A DNA stretch of 64,000 nt from Lepraria neglecta (taxonomy: Eukaryota; Ascomycota; Lecanoromycetes; Lecanorales; Stereocaulaceae), in assembly GCA_033220425.1 (NCBI GenBank), contig CM065648.1, positions 2,914,001 to 2,978,000 of the forward strand, given 5' to 3'. Shown here piece by piece: positions 25,001-36,671 of the stretch; position 1 is the first letter of the stretch; each line of letters starts with the position of its first letter. Below the pieces are notes generated by a model. The model saw only the letters and a list, made by a program, of their open reading frames with translations, had not been told where the DNA came from and did no database searches. The position numbers and the translations under genes are program-made.

Positions 25001-28000
25001 TCGGCGTCGTCGAACCCAGCTGCAGCAGATTCTCCTGCTGTGTACATCGATCCTCATACCCCGCAACGCAAGATCCGAGCTCTTCTTCCTGTCAATATCG
25101 ACCTATTCTTGAACTTTGGTTCCTCAGTGGCAGCCTTGGAGTCGTGTCTGCCGAAAAAGTGCATCATCACCAGCTTTCACAACCTTGTCGGCGCGCAATC
25201 CAGCACAGAGATCGAAAGCATCCCGGATGGGGTTGCTGACGCGCTCACCAAGGCTCAAGGTATTGCTCAGAACGTTGGCTTGAACACTGCCGATCTTTTG
25301 GTGACTTCGCTCTCTGAATTGTCCAACGATCCTCAAATCAGGTCTTTCCCTTGCGTCTTGGACTTCACCAAGGATGTGGTCGCTTCGGTCAATGTTGCAC
25401 CCGTTGACACCAAGGGGCTCTTCCGATCAGACAGAACCTACCTTCTCGTTGGCTGCACGGGAGGCCTTGGTCAGTCTCTCTGCCGATGGATGGTGGCAAA
25501 TGGAGCCAAACACCTGGCACTCACAAGTCGCAATCCAAAGAGCGTGAACAAGATTTGGCTCGATGAACTGCGCGCCATGGGCGGAAACCCAAGGATCTTC
25601 CAAACTGATGTTGTCGATGCGAAGCTGTTGCAGAACACATATGAAGAGATCAACAGAGACATGCCTCCAATTGCTGGTGTTGCCAACGCCGCTATGGTGC
25701 TCTCTGATCGCCTTTTCCTGGATATTACCGCCGAAGACTTTGAGAAGGTTCTGAAGCCCAAGGTCACAGGCACCCGAAATCTTGATAAGCTATTCTCTGG
25801 CAAGGGTCTCGATTTCTTCATCCTTTTCTCCTCTTTCGCTAGTATCGTCGGCAATCGTGGCCAGACCAACTATCTCGCAGCAAACTTGTACATGGCGACC
25901 ATCGCTGCACAACGCAGAGCCAGAGGTCTTCCCGCTTCAGTGATGCATATAGGTGTGGTCCTTGGGGTTGGTGTCGTCTTCCAGACGGGCCTTTACGAAT
26001 CGACTTTAAAGAGAATGAACTTCATGCCAATCTCCGAATCGTCATTCCTGGATATGTTCGCTGAGTGTATTGTCGTTGGCCGCCCAGATTCTGGCCACTC
26101 GAACGATTTCATCACAGGTCTTGGCCGACTTAGCACACGCGCTGATGCCCAAAACCCTTTCTATGCCGACAACGTCCGCTTCTCTGGCCACGTCGTGGTC
26201 GATGAAGAGGAGGACACGTCTTCTGGAAGCAGCGAAACTGTGCCACCAAAGCAACGATTGGCAGCGGCCACCAGTATGGAAGAGCGCACAGAAATCATCC
26301 AAGAAGGCTTCCTCAACAAACTTGAACGCATCCTGCAGAGCTCAAAGGACCACATGCAGCCATCGCAACCCTTACTGGCTCTTGGTGTGGACTCGTTGAT
26401 GGCTGTCGAGATTCGTTCTTGGTTCTTAAATGAGCTGGACGTCGACATGCCTGTTCTGAAGGTACTCGGAGGAGCTTCCATTACGGAACTATGTTTGGAG
26501 GCTGCCAAATCGCTTCCTGAAATCATCGTCTCCGCTCCGGAGGCTGCTGGCCCTGCTGCACCTGCTGCATCAGCGCCTACAAAACCCAAGCATGCTTCCA
26601 AGTCCAGTATTTCCAAGCCCGCGGCTTCCAAACCTGCGACTTCCAAACCTATTTTCCCTGCGCCTGCAGCATCTGCTGCTTCTTCTGTGCCTATGGCAAA
26701 AACGGTGAGGTACCATCAGATCCAGTCCGATGAGTAAATGCTAATCTCATCTCAGATTTCAATGCCTACGGAGAACATGCTAACTCCTGAGCTTTTGCCC
26801 ATGGGAAGCGGCGCAGAAACCAGGAGTGCGACACCTTTTAGTATTATCGATGCTCCTACACCCGTTGATGAGGGCTGGTCGTCAGATCAGACTCCACGCA
26901 CAACCCCAGGCGACACTTCTGACGAGGACGAAGCTTACGAGCCAACACCAAGGGTCGCACAGCAGACCGCCGTCTCGACTAAGGTCGAAGGCTCTACGTT
27001 CAAATTTGAGCGTGCTGGACGAATGTCATCCCCACAAGAACGTCTCTGGTTTCTACAATCCTATCTGAGCGACCCTACAACATACAATATCACGATGGCC
27101 TACAAGTTGACGGGGCCTTTGCGTGTCGACGACATGGAACAAGCCTTCCTTACAACGATCCAGCGACACGAGATCCTACGAACGGTCTTCTTCACCGATC
27201 CATCCGAACGTCAGGCCATGCAAGGCATCCTCAAGACTACGCCCTTCAAATTGGAGCAAAAGCAAATGACGGGCGATGCCATGGTCAAAGAAGAATTCCA
27301 AAGGACGAACGATCACGTCTATGATCTTGAACATGCAGACACTATGAGAGCCACGCTGCTGACTGAGAATGCTAACTCTCACGTCCTGATCATGGGCTAC
27401 CACCACATCGCACTTGATGCAACAACAGCTCTCCTGTTTGTTAGGGATTTTGCAATGGTCTACGCAGGAATGAAGCTTGCACCTCTGAAGAAGCAATACC
27501 TCGACTACACATCGAAGCAACGTGTTGAGATTGAGCGCACCCTGGCCAAGGATACTGCCTATTGGAAGGCGGAGTTTCCAAGCCCTCCCGAAGTGTTGCC
27601 ATTCTTCGATTTTGGTACGGTTAAGATACGAAAGCCGCTGATAGAATACAAGAACCGCATCCTAGAGACGAGACTTGATGCCGCGTTCACCTCCAAGGTC
27701 AAGGCCGCCAGCCAGAAGCTGCAAGTAACAGCATTCCACGTCCACCTTGCTACTCTCCAGGTCATGCTCCACAGGCTTCTACATATCAACGACGTCTGCA
27801 TTGGTATCACTGATGCCAATAAGAACGACCCAGAGCATGTCGACACGCTTGGCTTCTTTGTGAACTTACTTCCACTTCGATTCCAAGTGGACGGCGACCA
27901 GTCTTTCACACATCTTGCTCAAAAGGCAAAGGACAAATCATTCGCAGCGCTGGCTCACTCACAAATGCCCTTTGATATACTGCTTGATGAGTTGAAAATT

Positions 28001-31000
28001 CCAAGATCCACAACTCACAACCCGCTTTTCCAGGTCCTGATGAACTACAAGATGGGCTCCAGCCGTACTGTACCACTGGGCGAGTGCGAAGCTGAGGCTA
28101 TTGACTTCCAAGATGTCAGTAACCCGTACGATCTGCAATTCGACGTTGAGAATGCAGTTGACGGCACTACGTTGATCACGGTTACCACCCAGTCACATCT
28201 GTACTCTGATGCCGACTTGTCAACAGTCCTACAGATCTATTGCCGTCTATTAAAAAGCCTCTGTGCGAAACCATCTGTCACAATAGCAGACCACAGCCTA
28301 TTCTCGAGGCAAGACGTTGAAGCGGCTCTCGAGGTTGGCAAAGGCCCACGCATTGATCTTGATCAGTCATTCACAGTCACCGGGCTGTTCGACACAGCCG
28401 TTGAGAGGCGTTCAAACGCAGTCGCTGTTGTGGACAACGTGGGCGGATGTCTCACTTGGAATCAAATGGCAGCACGAGTCCATGCCATGGCTACCCACCT
28501 CATCAGAGTTGGCGTTAAGCCACAATCCTTCGTTGCAGTCTACTGCGAGCCCACAGTCAACAGCATTTGCTATTGGTTGGCAATCCTGCGCATGGGTGCC
28601 GTGTATGTGCCATTGGACGTTTCGAATCCAGCAGAGCGCCTAAGGTTGATTGTTGACGACTGCAAACCATCAGCAATCATCTGCGACAAGCACACATTTG
28701 CTGCTGCCCAGGACTTTCAACTCCAGAATTGTTCCATCGTCAGACTCTCAGACCTTAATGGCCACCGACCTCATTATGTTCGTGACAGCTCACAGCCGAT
28801 GTCCATCGCTTGTATCATCTATACAAGTGGAACTACCGGTACACCTAAAGGAACGCTCCTAACCAATGGCAATCTGGTGAATCACATCCTCGGCGTCAAT
28901 GCGAGATTCAACATGATCGAAGAGGTCGTCTTGCAGCCAACTAACCTTGGCTTCGATCTCTCCCTTGCCCAGATGATCCAATTCCTTGGCTCTCAGGGCA
29001 AGCTTGTCGTTGCATCATACCAGTCTCGAGCGGATCCACTTGAACTTGCCAAGCTTATGCTTCTCCACCAAGTCACATACACCATCGTAACACCATCGGT
29101 ATACTCACTCATGCTTCGTCGAGGTTCCGAGGTCCTCAAGCAGTGTACCGCCTGGCGCTCAGCCATTTCTTGTGGCGAGCCTTTGACTGCATCCGTGGTC
29201 AAGGATCTCCAAGCTCTTCAGCTGCCCAACTTGCGCCTCATCAACTCCTGTGGGCCTACTGAGATCACGATTGTCAATTCTGCATGGGAAATACCTCTCA
29301 AGGATCCGAATGCTAGTGAGCACGTCATGATGATCGGAAACTCACTGCCCAACTATTCCGCCTACATCCTAGGTGCGGATGGTAATCCACTTCCGCTTGG
29401 TTTTGCCGGAGAGATGGTCTGCGGTGGAGGTGGTATCTCTCGTGGCTATCTTGGTAAAAAAGAGCTTACTGCCGCCAAATGGGTAAAGGATCCATTCGCA
29501 TCTGCTGAAGACCAAGCCAAAGGTTGGAATCGCATGTACCGGACTGGTGACAGGGCCAAACTTCTTCCTGATGGTCAGCTCGTTTTCCTTGGACGTATTG
29601 ACGGTGATCAGCAAATCAAGCTGAGAGGCGTCCGGATCGAACTAGACGACATTGCCAATACCATCATTCGTCATGCCAATGGGGAGATTAGCGAAGCGGC
29701 CATCTCCCTGCGAGGTGAAGGAGACGCGGCCTTCCTCGTTGGATTCGTCGCGCTTGCATCAAGTGCGGCAACAGATAAGTCTTCTGACTGGTCAAAGATC
29801 CTCATCACTGGGCTACCCTTGCCATCTTCCATGAAGCCCAGCAGACTTGTGGTTTTGGAGCGACTTCCTCGGACACCCAACGGCAAGCTTGACCGAAGGG
29901 CATTGAACACCATGGCTCTTCCGTCTCTATCTGAGGATGAAACTGAAGAGGTCGATCTGACTACCACTGAATCATCGATGAAGGAAATCTGGGTTGACTG
30001 CATCCCCTCAGCAACGCCAACATTCGTGCGCAAGGGTACCGACTTTTTCAGTGTCGGCGGAAACTCGATGCTTCTTGTGAGTGTGCAAGCGCAAATCAAA
30101 GAGAAGTTTGGGGTAACTGTACCACTCTTCAAATTGTTCCAGGCCAGCACGGTTCAAAATATGGCGGCTCACGTTGATGCTGCCGCCTCGCCAACGATCA
30201 AGACCGCTATCAACTGGATTGCGGTGACTTCGCTAGACAAGTCACTCTTCGAGCAAGCACCTCCATCGCCAAGATCCAGGCCCATTTCAAAGTCTGGTCT
30301 CGAGGTCCTTCTGACCGGAGCCACCGGTTTCCTCGGTGGCTATATTCTCCAGGAGCTAGTAGCAGATGAGAGAATATCCGTCGTTCACTGTGTTGCTATT
30401 CGACTTTCAAACGGAGCTACGTCTCGCAACCTTGCTGTCGACTCTCCCAAGATCGTTAAGCACTACGGTGATCTGGGAGCACCACGCCTCGGCCTGTCCA
30501 AAGAAGTTTTCGGCAACCTATCACGCAACGCTGACCGTATCATCCACAATGGCGCAGATGTGTCCTTCCTAAAGGCCTACAGCACGCTCGAAAAGACCAA
30601 CATGGGCTCCACCAAAGAGCTCGCTCGCCTTTCTGCCGCAAGGAAGATTCCATTCCATTTCGTCTCGACCGCTGGTGTCGCCTCCTTCGTTGAGGGAGAC
30701 GAGTTGCCCGAAATCTTCATATCTGATCGCCGACCACCCGTGGACGGCAGTGGAGGGTATGCAGCCAGCAAGTGGGCCAGTGAGACGTACCTCGAGCAAT
30801 GCTCCAAGCAGCTTGATATCCCCGTCTGGGTCCATCGTCCTTCCAACATCCTAGGTGCTGGAGCCGAAAACGTCAACATGACAGCCAACGTCATTGAATA
30901 CTCACTACGCGTTGGAGCTACTCCGGAAACACCAAATCTACGCGGTAACATGCAATTCGTCGAGGTTGAGGAAGTAGGACGAGGCCTCGTTGATTCCTTA

Positions 31001-31300
31001 TTCTCAAGACAAGAAGGAGCTCAAGTTTTCCATCATTGCTCAGACGACAAAGTCAAGATGAGCAACCTGAAGCCATACCTCGAGAAGAAGTACAACCGCA
31101 AATTGTTGAGCTTGGAGCTCTCAACATGGGTGGAGGAGGCGAAGACAAAGGGTCTGCCACAGGGGAACGCAACGATGATGACGGAGGTGCTCAGGAACGC
31201 AGACACGCAGGCGGTGATGAAGACTTTGAGCCGGAGGTCGAAAAGACTGTCACTTGCGCTGACTTCGTGGTTCCAGGAGATGGAGGGGAAGAACTTATAA
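19025..31300 (+). CDS. Hybrid PKS-NRPS megasynthase (4,057 aa)
   Basis: Three exons: 19025-19997, 20049-26704 and 26756-31300; both introns are 51 nt and in phase. Domains in order: KS (Cys183 in TACSSS, His322 in EAHGTG, His367 in GHTEG); AT (GHSSG, Ser about 654); DH (His984 in [10 protein letters not shown], Asp1163 in LLDAAFQ); C-methyltransferase ([11 protein letters not shown] near 1432); KR ([10 protein letters not shown] near 2121, with FSSFAS and NYLAAN); ACP (GVDSL, Ser about 2440); a Pro/Ala/Lys-rich linker; C (HHIALDA near 2759); A ([11 protein letters not shown] near 3230, [12 protein letters not shown]); T (GGNSM, Ser about 3647); R (TGATGFLGG near 3729, GYAASKW near 3878). There is no ER domain. 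Layout and size match the ACE1/cytochalasan/fusarin class: an iterative PKS joined to one NRPS module. The R domain keeps Tyr and Lys, favouring reductive release over Dieckmann closure. A second ATG at 19034 is also possible. The product is unknown. Confidence 0.95.
26705..26755 (+). other. 51-nt intron at the PKS/NRPS junction
   Basis: The donor GTGAGG at 26705 and acceptor CTCAG ending 26755, with a TGCTAAT branch site, remove an in-frame TAA at 26735-26737. Both borders are phase 0. The upstream exon ends after the linker KTV boundary and the next begins at ISMPTEN. Without this splice the gene would appear as a separate PKS and NRPS. Confidence 0.8.
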
Positions 31301-32619
31301 AGATTGTGTTTGTTTGAGATATAATTTACGTTTACAAGATTGTGTCTAGATATTGCTTGATTGTTGGGTTTAGCGAGCGCGGAGTTTGGGGAAATTTAGG
31401 GGAGTTCAGGGGATTCTTCATCCGCTTATAGACTTTTATTGCTTAGTGTACAAGACTGCTGATAATCATGTATACATTCTCAAGATTCATTTTCAAGATT
31501 CATTCTCAAGATTCATTCTCAAGATTCATTCTCAAGATTCATTCTCAAGATTTATTGCAAGTCTTCGGCCACTCATAGGCACCTTGGCTGTTTTTAGTTC
31601 CTACATGTTGGCTTTCAGGGGCTTTGCAAAAGTATCATTGCCACCTTATCATTCTTCGGAACCGCAGAAACGCTTCAATGGTCTATAAAATCAACTCATC
31701 GTTTATATAGAGGACAGGGGATGCTCATCGCGAGTCCCAACTATGACTGCTTTGCGAACACCATTGGCTAATTCCCAGCTAGGTATCACAAGATAAGGGC
31801 CAGAATGCAGCAGCAGGCGAATTGTCCACGTACTTACAAAGACATTGGCACAAAACATGCACGCCTCACTACGAAAGGTATGGGCAGATATCAGATCAGG
31901 TTATGCGAGGGACCAGTGAGGAGATCGCCAAGCATTTCCAGATTACCGGTCCAGGAGCCTCACGGGGATCTCAATTGAAAATCAACCCCACAGCAGATGC
32001 TCTGAGCTCCGCATTCGGAGCAAAGTACTGATACAACACCGAAAATATGGCAATGCATGTCTGCCGAACCCCTCCAACCGGATTCGGCGCGTTTTCGTTT
32101 CGGTTTCGGTGCTGTACTTCGCCACGTGCGGCACTGCAGCAAGGCTGAGGGAGGTTCCCCATTCTGCATGCAGCATGCAGAGTTGGAATGCCATCAGCAC
32201 GAGATTCTAATCTTAGACAACGTGGTAGCAAGGATTTGGAGATCTGTCTCGCGTATTGGCAGCAGGTACGGCTCGTTGCAGGTACGGCTTACTGCAGGCT
32301 AACGGTACCTCCGCAAAGAGCCTTCCTGCAGTTCTGAGACGACCCAACACTTCGGTACACCACTCGCATTGAATCGGTATGTTTTTAAGCTTGATGGACA
32401 ATTCTTCATAATTCTTGCTTCATATAAGTGGAGAGCATACCTTTGGGTACTTGCATCTCCACCCATCCACACCGCATCCTCTCGCTCTTTATACTGCTTC
32501 TGCGACAGATCTGCAACGTTGCATCTATCCAGTACACTTCGTCGTTGTTGTCGCCATTCATTATACACTTTTTGCCATCAATTCCACTATCATTTAGATC
32601 CTCTAGATTTCTTCGACCA
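31301..32619. other. Intergenic stretch with a tandem repeat
   Basis: Lies between the end of the megasynthase and the aspartic-protease-like gene. Apart from the 13-bp tandem repeat at 31475-31552 nothing recognisable is present; the right end should hold the promoter of the next gene. Confidence 0.45.
31475..31552 (+). repeat. 13-bp tandem repeat, about six copies
   Basis: The unit ATTCATTCTCAAG is repeated about six times with one C/T variant in the second copy and a degraded last copy. It starts about 175 bp after the PKS-NRPS stop codon, so part of it may lie in the 3' untranslated region. Confidence 0.8.
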
Positions 32620-33933
32620 ATGGCAATTCTTGACCTGCCCCAATGGGGCCTCCTAACAACCACCCTTCTATCATGCCTCGCAAACCCAGCCCTTTCCGCT
32701 CCACATCAACATGACTCGAACCGACGCTCCGCTCAACCAGTCCGAATCCCCATGGGCCAGTCCTTCCACGGCCCAACATGGAACCTGACCTACGGCAGCC
32801 CCCCACAAACAATGGTCATGCTAGATGACTGGACATGGCAATCGACATGGTTCTATTCCCCCAACTGCAAAGGCAGCTACAGCGTTCCCAACTGCGTCAT
32901 GCCAGGTCAGAATTTCTTCGACTACAAAAAATCGTCTACCTTTCACCAGACATCCGATGCTGTCCAATCCTTCAACGGCACCGACTATGCCCCCGGCCTC
33001 CCCTTTACTTTCAACTTCGGCACCGACAAAATGTGCCTACCCGACCGCAACAGCCGTGACGACATCTGCAAATCCAAAATCGAAGTCGAGATCTCAGATC
33101 TCCCCTACGAATTCCCCGTCGTAGAAGACATCGGCGGAATATTCGGCTACTCACCCGTCCTAAACGGCTTCAACGCAACCTTCCTCCCCGCACCCTACCA
33201 ATTCATGCAAGCCGGTCTCATCTCCAACATAGTTGGCTGGCACATGTGCACAGCGCTAAAAAACAAGAAAAGCTGTTCGAATCAAGACTACCTAACCATC
33301 CTCGGCGGCACCGATACATCCGTCTACCACCCCCAATCGATGCAAGAGCACCCGATAGTCGTAACCCCCTGCATTAACGCCGGCAATCTCAATCTCAGCC
33401 CCTCACGCGACAATTACTGGTCCGCGTCCTGGACAGGTCTCTGGATGGGCAATACGGCCATTTCCTTATCCGCACCATCAACAGGGCAGCCCCCCGTCCC
33501 AGATGCATCGTGCAATACCATCAACCCCGTCGCCATCTTCGACGAAGGCGGATTCGGAAAAGGCGCGCCCATCCCTCTCGCTGCATTCCCATCCATCGTG
33601 ACAGCGACCGGAGCAATTCAAATCAATGAATCAGCCGCGATTCTCAACCAGGGGAAACAAAGCCTCTACTCCGTTTCCTGCGGCAAGATCTCGACTTTCC
33701 CAACTTTAACCTACGAATTGTCAGGGAAGCAGAACATCACAGTCACGCCAGACATGTACATTGACACGACAACAATGCCAGGGACGTGCTTGTTGGATGC
33801 GAGGGCGTGGGATAGGACTACGGCAGGAGCACAGACGTTTTTTGGGCTTACGGTGATTGAGAGGACATATTTGAAATTTGATTATGAGCGGCTTACTGTG
33901 GGTGTTGCGCCGTTGAATCATAACTTGTTCTAG
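32620..33933 (+). CDS. Secreted pepsin-like (A1 family) protein with altered active-site motifs
   Basis: Single exon, 437 aa, from the ATG at 32620 in good context (CCAATGG). A signal peptide (LLTTTLLSCLANPALSA) is followed by a short propeptide-like segment. The A1 fold is recognised by NLTYGSPPQTMVMLDD near the start, IGGIFGYSP in the first lobe, NPVAIFDEGG at the second active site and a C-terminal TFFGLTVIERTYLKFDYE. Normal A1 proteases carry DTG/DSG twice. Here the first reads DDW and the second DEG: an Asp remains at each site but the Thr/Ser-Gly that supports it does not. It is probably a weak or non-catalytic relative. It lies between megasynthase and transporter on the same strand as the former; a role in the pathway is unproven. 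Confidence 0.8.
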   Translation: MAILDLPQWGLLTTTLLSCLANPALSAPHQHDSNRRSAQPVRIPMGQSFHGPTWNLTYGSPPQTMVMLDDWTWQSTWFYSPNCKGSYSVPNCVMPGQNFFDYKKSSTFHQTSDAVQSFNGTDYAPGLPFTFNFGTDKMCLPDRNSRDDICKSKIEVEISDLPYEFPVVEDIGGIFGYSPVLNGFNATFLPAPYQFMQAGLISNIVGWHMCTALKNKKSCSNQDYLTILGGTDTSVYHPQSMQEHPIVVTPCINAGNLNLSPSRDNYWSASWTGLWMGNTAISLSAPSTGQPPVPDASCNTINPVAIFDEGGFGKGAPIPLAAFPSIVTATGAIQINESAAILNQGKQSLYSVSCGKISTFPTLTYELSGKQNITVTPDMYIDTTTMPGTCLLDARAWDRTTAGAQTFFGLTVIERTYLKFDYERLTVGVAPLNHNLF

Positions 33934-34979
33934 ATTCTAAGGTAGAGTGTGGTGCCGGTCCGATCTTGGTCCGATCTTATGTCAGAATTTTGTTTGATGT
34001 GTTGTACATTAGGCGTCCAGCTAGGGAGTTTTTTTCTCTTTTTCTTTTGGACAAAAATATTTAGTGACTGAGGTCCGGCGGAGCTTTTTATTTGGTAATT
34101 ACAATTCGGAAGGCGGTGAGTGCTTGGAGTTAGTCTAAGGTACATACCAAACCGTTAACGCCGAGGGTGCCCAATACGAGCAATGCTGCCTCAATTCCGT
34201 TGCTTACTGTGCACCTTCTCTACTTTACCATAATAATTGAAACGTACCATTTCCCCACTAACGAGGTGCGAATAAAGAAATCCTTAAGATTGAGTGGGAC
34301 GGACGGTCCAGAGATCCGAGGTAACATTTGGCTAGTTGGGGGGACAGACTAGCTTCTGAAGTTCCGAGTAGCACGTAACCCTTTGAGCCCATATATGAGT
34401 CAGCACCGGCTCGTTCCAAGAATTCTATTTCAACCTACATGCCTTGCGCGAGGTTCAACTTTCCTCGCTACGGGACTTGCGCAGATCGTGAGATCCAAGA
34501 ACACGGGGCTGGCTCGCCTACGTCTCATCAACTTGGTATAGCAAGCAAGGTGATTCTATGCTAAGGCGGTGATACGGAATCAAAAAGTATCCTTAGGAAC
34601 TACTGCACATTGGCACGGAGCTGAGTTCTTACGAAGTTATATTGGAGGATTCCGGATGTCAAGGCTCGGACAGCAGGCAGCTGTTTCCACTACTGCAGGT
34701 TCATCCGCAGCAGAGATCGTGATGGCAGTGAAGCCAAAGAATTCAGGCCAAGTCTTTTGTAGAATGTTGGCATCAAATTTACGAGACGCCAAACATGCTA
34801 ATGCGCAGCTGACGCTGGAACGAAACAAGCCCATCCATGCCGTTAATCCTTGTTCAATCCGCTGCAAGAAAGCATGACTCAGCGCACTAATGTATACCCC
34901 ATAAAATCGAGACCCTTCTCACGCAGCTCTTATTTGGAATTTACCCGCGCCAAAAAATTTCAAAGCCACCCAAGACGCC
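33934..34979. other. Convergent intergenic stretch
   Basis: About 1 kb between the 3' ends of the aspartic-protease-like gene and the MFS gene. Short frames here have no motifs. Confidence 0.4.
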
Positions 34980-36671
34980 CTACGCCTCCGACTCTACCGT
35001 CTTCTTTCTATCCTCCATTCCAAAGTCCGTCTCGAGCTCATTCGATAGGACATAGCTCTTGACGAACATTGCGATTGGAAATCCAATTAGCGCAAATGGT
35101 ATGCTGACATACCAGATCGTCTTGAGCGCATCAGTGTAAATGCCGATGACCGTGTGCCTCGGAATAGCTGGTAGAGCTTGAACGAATGCGGCAGTTGCTC
35201 TTTGGTAAGCACCACCTTTCACTAGCAGTGCAGCGATAGCTGGGAATTCGGACAGTCGATGCGCCACGAGGTGGTCAGTTCGCGAGTTGAAGATGGCGCT
35301 GGGCACAGCAATGCCCCAAATGGAGCCGAATGACCGCATAAAAGTCCAAGTGGCGGTGGCAGTGGCGACTTCTGAGACTGGCAGACTTGCGAGTAGAGGT
35401 GGAATCATGGTATTGAAGACCATACCGTTTCCAAGTCCAAAAAGTAACTGGAACCCAATCCAAGCTCCCATGCTGGAGTTCTCATCAAGAACAGCGAGGC
35501 TGCCGCATCCGGCTGCCATCAACGCAAAGCCGAGGAAGTGGAAGATGCGGTATTTTCCTTTGATAGTAATCAGGACGCCGGAAATTGCGGCTGCAGGTGC
35601 GATGGTGGTAGCAATGGGGAAAATCTGCACGCCTGAACGCGTAGGTGAGGATCCGAGGATGGCTTGAAAGTAGACGGGCAAGAAATAGGTGACGTAGAGT
35701 AACAATACGCCATGTACGAAAGCCATGCAGAAAATTGAGATGGAGGTCCTGTTCGAGAAGAGCTTTGGAGGCATAGTAGGCTCTTCGAGGTAGCCTGAGT
35801 ACTGAATTGCACCGAAGCCGAGCATACCGAGTAAGCCGAGAATGAGGGGCAGAATGGTGTTCCAGGACGACCAAGAATGTTTTGTCCCTGCCCATGCAAG
35901 AGCAAGTAGGATCGATGTGACTGAGGCAGTCAGGAGTGCATTTCCTGCCCAATCGACACGCTTCAAACGATCAATGATGGTGCCTTCGCGTCGGTGCCTA
36001 AGGTTAAGGAACGGGACGATGAGCGCCAACGCCGCGCCGCAAATCGGTAAGTTGATGTAAAACACCCAACGCCATGTTGCATGCTGTGTGAAAAGGCCTC
36101 CCATGACCGGGCCAATGATGGTACCAATTGCATAGGTTCCTGAGATGATGCCACTGTACTGGCCTCGCTCCAGTAAGGGTACTAGATCACAAACGATGAT
36201 TTCGCCGAGCGTGATGATACCTCCTCCTCCGACACCCTGGACTGCGCGAGCTGCAATAAGCATGGCGGTGCTAGTGGCTCCTCCAGCTAAGCCTGATCCA
36301 AGCATGAAAACAAGAACTGAGATGATGGTCAAGGATCGACGTCCGAATATGTTGGCCATTTGGCCGAAAATCGGCATCGTGACCGTGGTTGCCAGGATGT
36401 ACGCATTAGCAACCCAGACGTACAGGTCTCCAGAATGAAGGTCATCAGTGATGGAGGGCAGAGCGGTGGAAAGAATCGAGAGATCGATGGCGACGAGAAT
36501 AGTAGCGACACAGACGGACAAGAAGATCAGCCAGAAGCGCCAGTCTTTCGGAGGTGCAGCAGCATCCTCTGCGGTAATCTTGGTGGTGACGAGACCAGCA
36601 CTTCCATCGTCCGAGTCAACTCGGGAATGGGGAGCCTTGACGCCTATTGTGCTCTCCGGTGAGGCCGACAT
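34980..36671 (-). CDS. MFS drug/metabolite transporter, DHA2 (14-TM) type
   Basis: Single-exon gene, 563 aa from the ATG at 36671; an in-frame ATG at 36707 would add 12 residues. After a hydrophilic cytoplasmic start (about 45 aa) come many hydrophobic segments consistent with 14 helices. Family motifs are the first-helix VAIDLSILSTALP, motif A in GQMANIFGRR, the RAVQGVGGGG block and the antiporter motif GTIIGPVMGGLF. Such proton antiporters export toxic or secondary metabolites across the plasma membrane and are common in fungal biosynthetic clusters. Its place between megasynthase and regulator suggests export of the cluster product. The exact substrate is not predictable. Confidence 0.92.
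   Translation of the reverse strand: MSASPESTIGVKAPHSRVDSDDGSAGLVTTKITAEDAAAPPKDWRFWLIFLSVCVATILVAIDLSILSTALPSITDDLHSGDLYVWVANAYILATTVTMPIFGQMANIFGRRSLTIISVLVFMLGSGLAGGATSTAMLIAARAVQGVGGGGIITLGEIIVCDLVPLLERGQYSGIISGTYAIGTIIGPVMGGLFTQHATWRWVFYINLPICGAALALIVPFLNLRHRREGTIIDRLKRVDWAGNALLTASVTSILLALAWAGTKHSWSSWNTILPLILGLLGMLGFGAIQYSGYLEEPTMPPKLFSNRTSISIFCMAFVHGVLLLYVTYFLPVYFQAILGSSPTRSGVQIFPIATTIAPAAAISGVLITIKGKYRIFHFLGFALMAAGCGSLAVLDENSSMGAWIGFQLLFGLGNGMVFNTMIPPLLASLPVSEVATATATWTFMRSFGSIWGIAVPSAIFNSRTDHLVAHRLSEFPAIAALLVKGGAYQRATAAFVQALPAIPRHTVIGIYTDALKTIWYVSIPFALIGFPIAMFVKSYVLSNELETDFGMEDRKKTVESEA

Noticed and set aside
26738-31300. A stand-alone NRPS gene starting at the ATG at 26738
   Set aside because: The ATG lies inside a well-formed phase-0 intron and directly after the PKS linker; the domain order and size match single-gene PKS-NRPS hybrids.
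34569-34877. 102-aa + strand frame between convergent genes
   Set aside because: Starts inside a 3' region, lacks motifs and has no expected start context.
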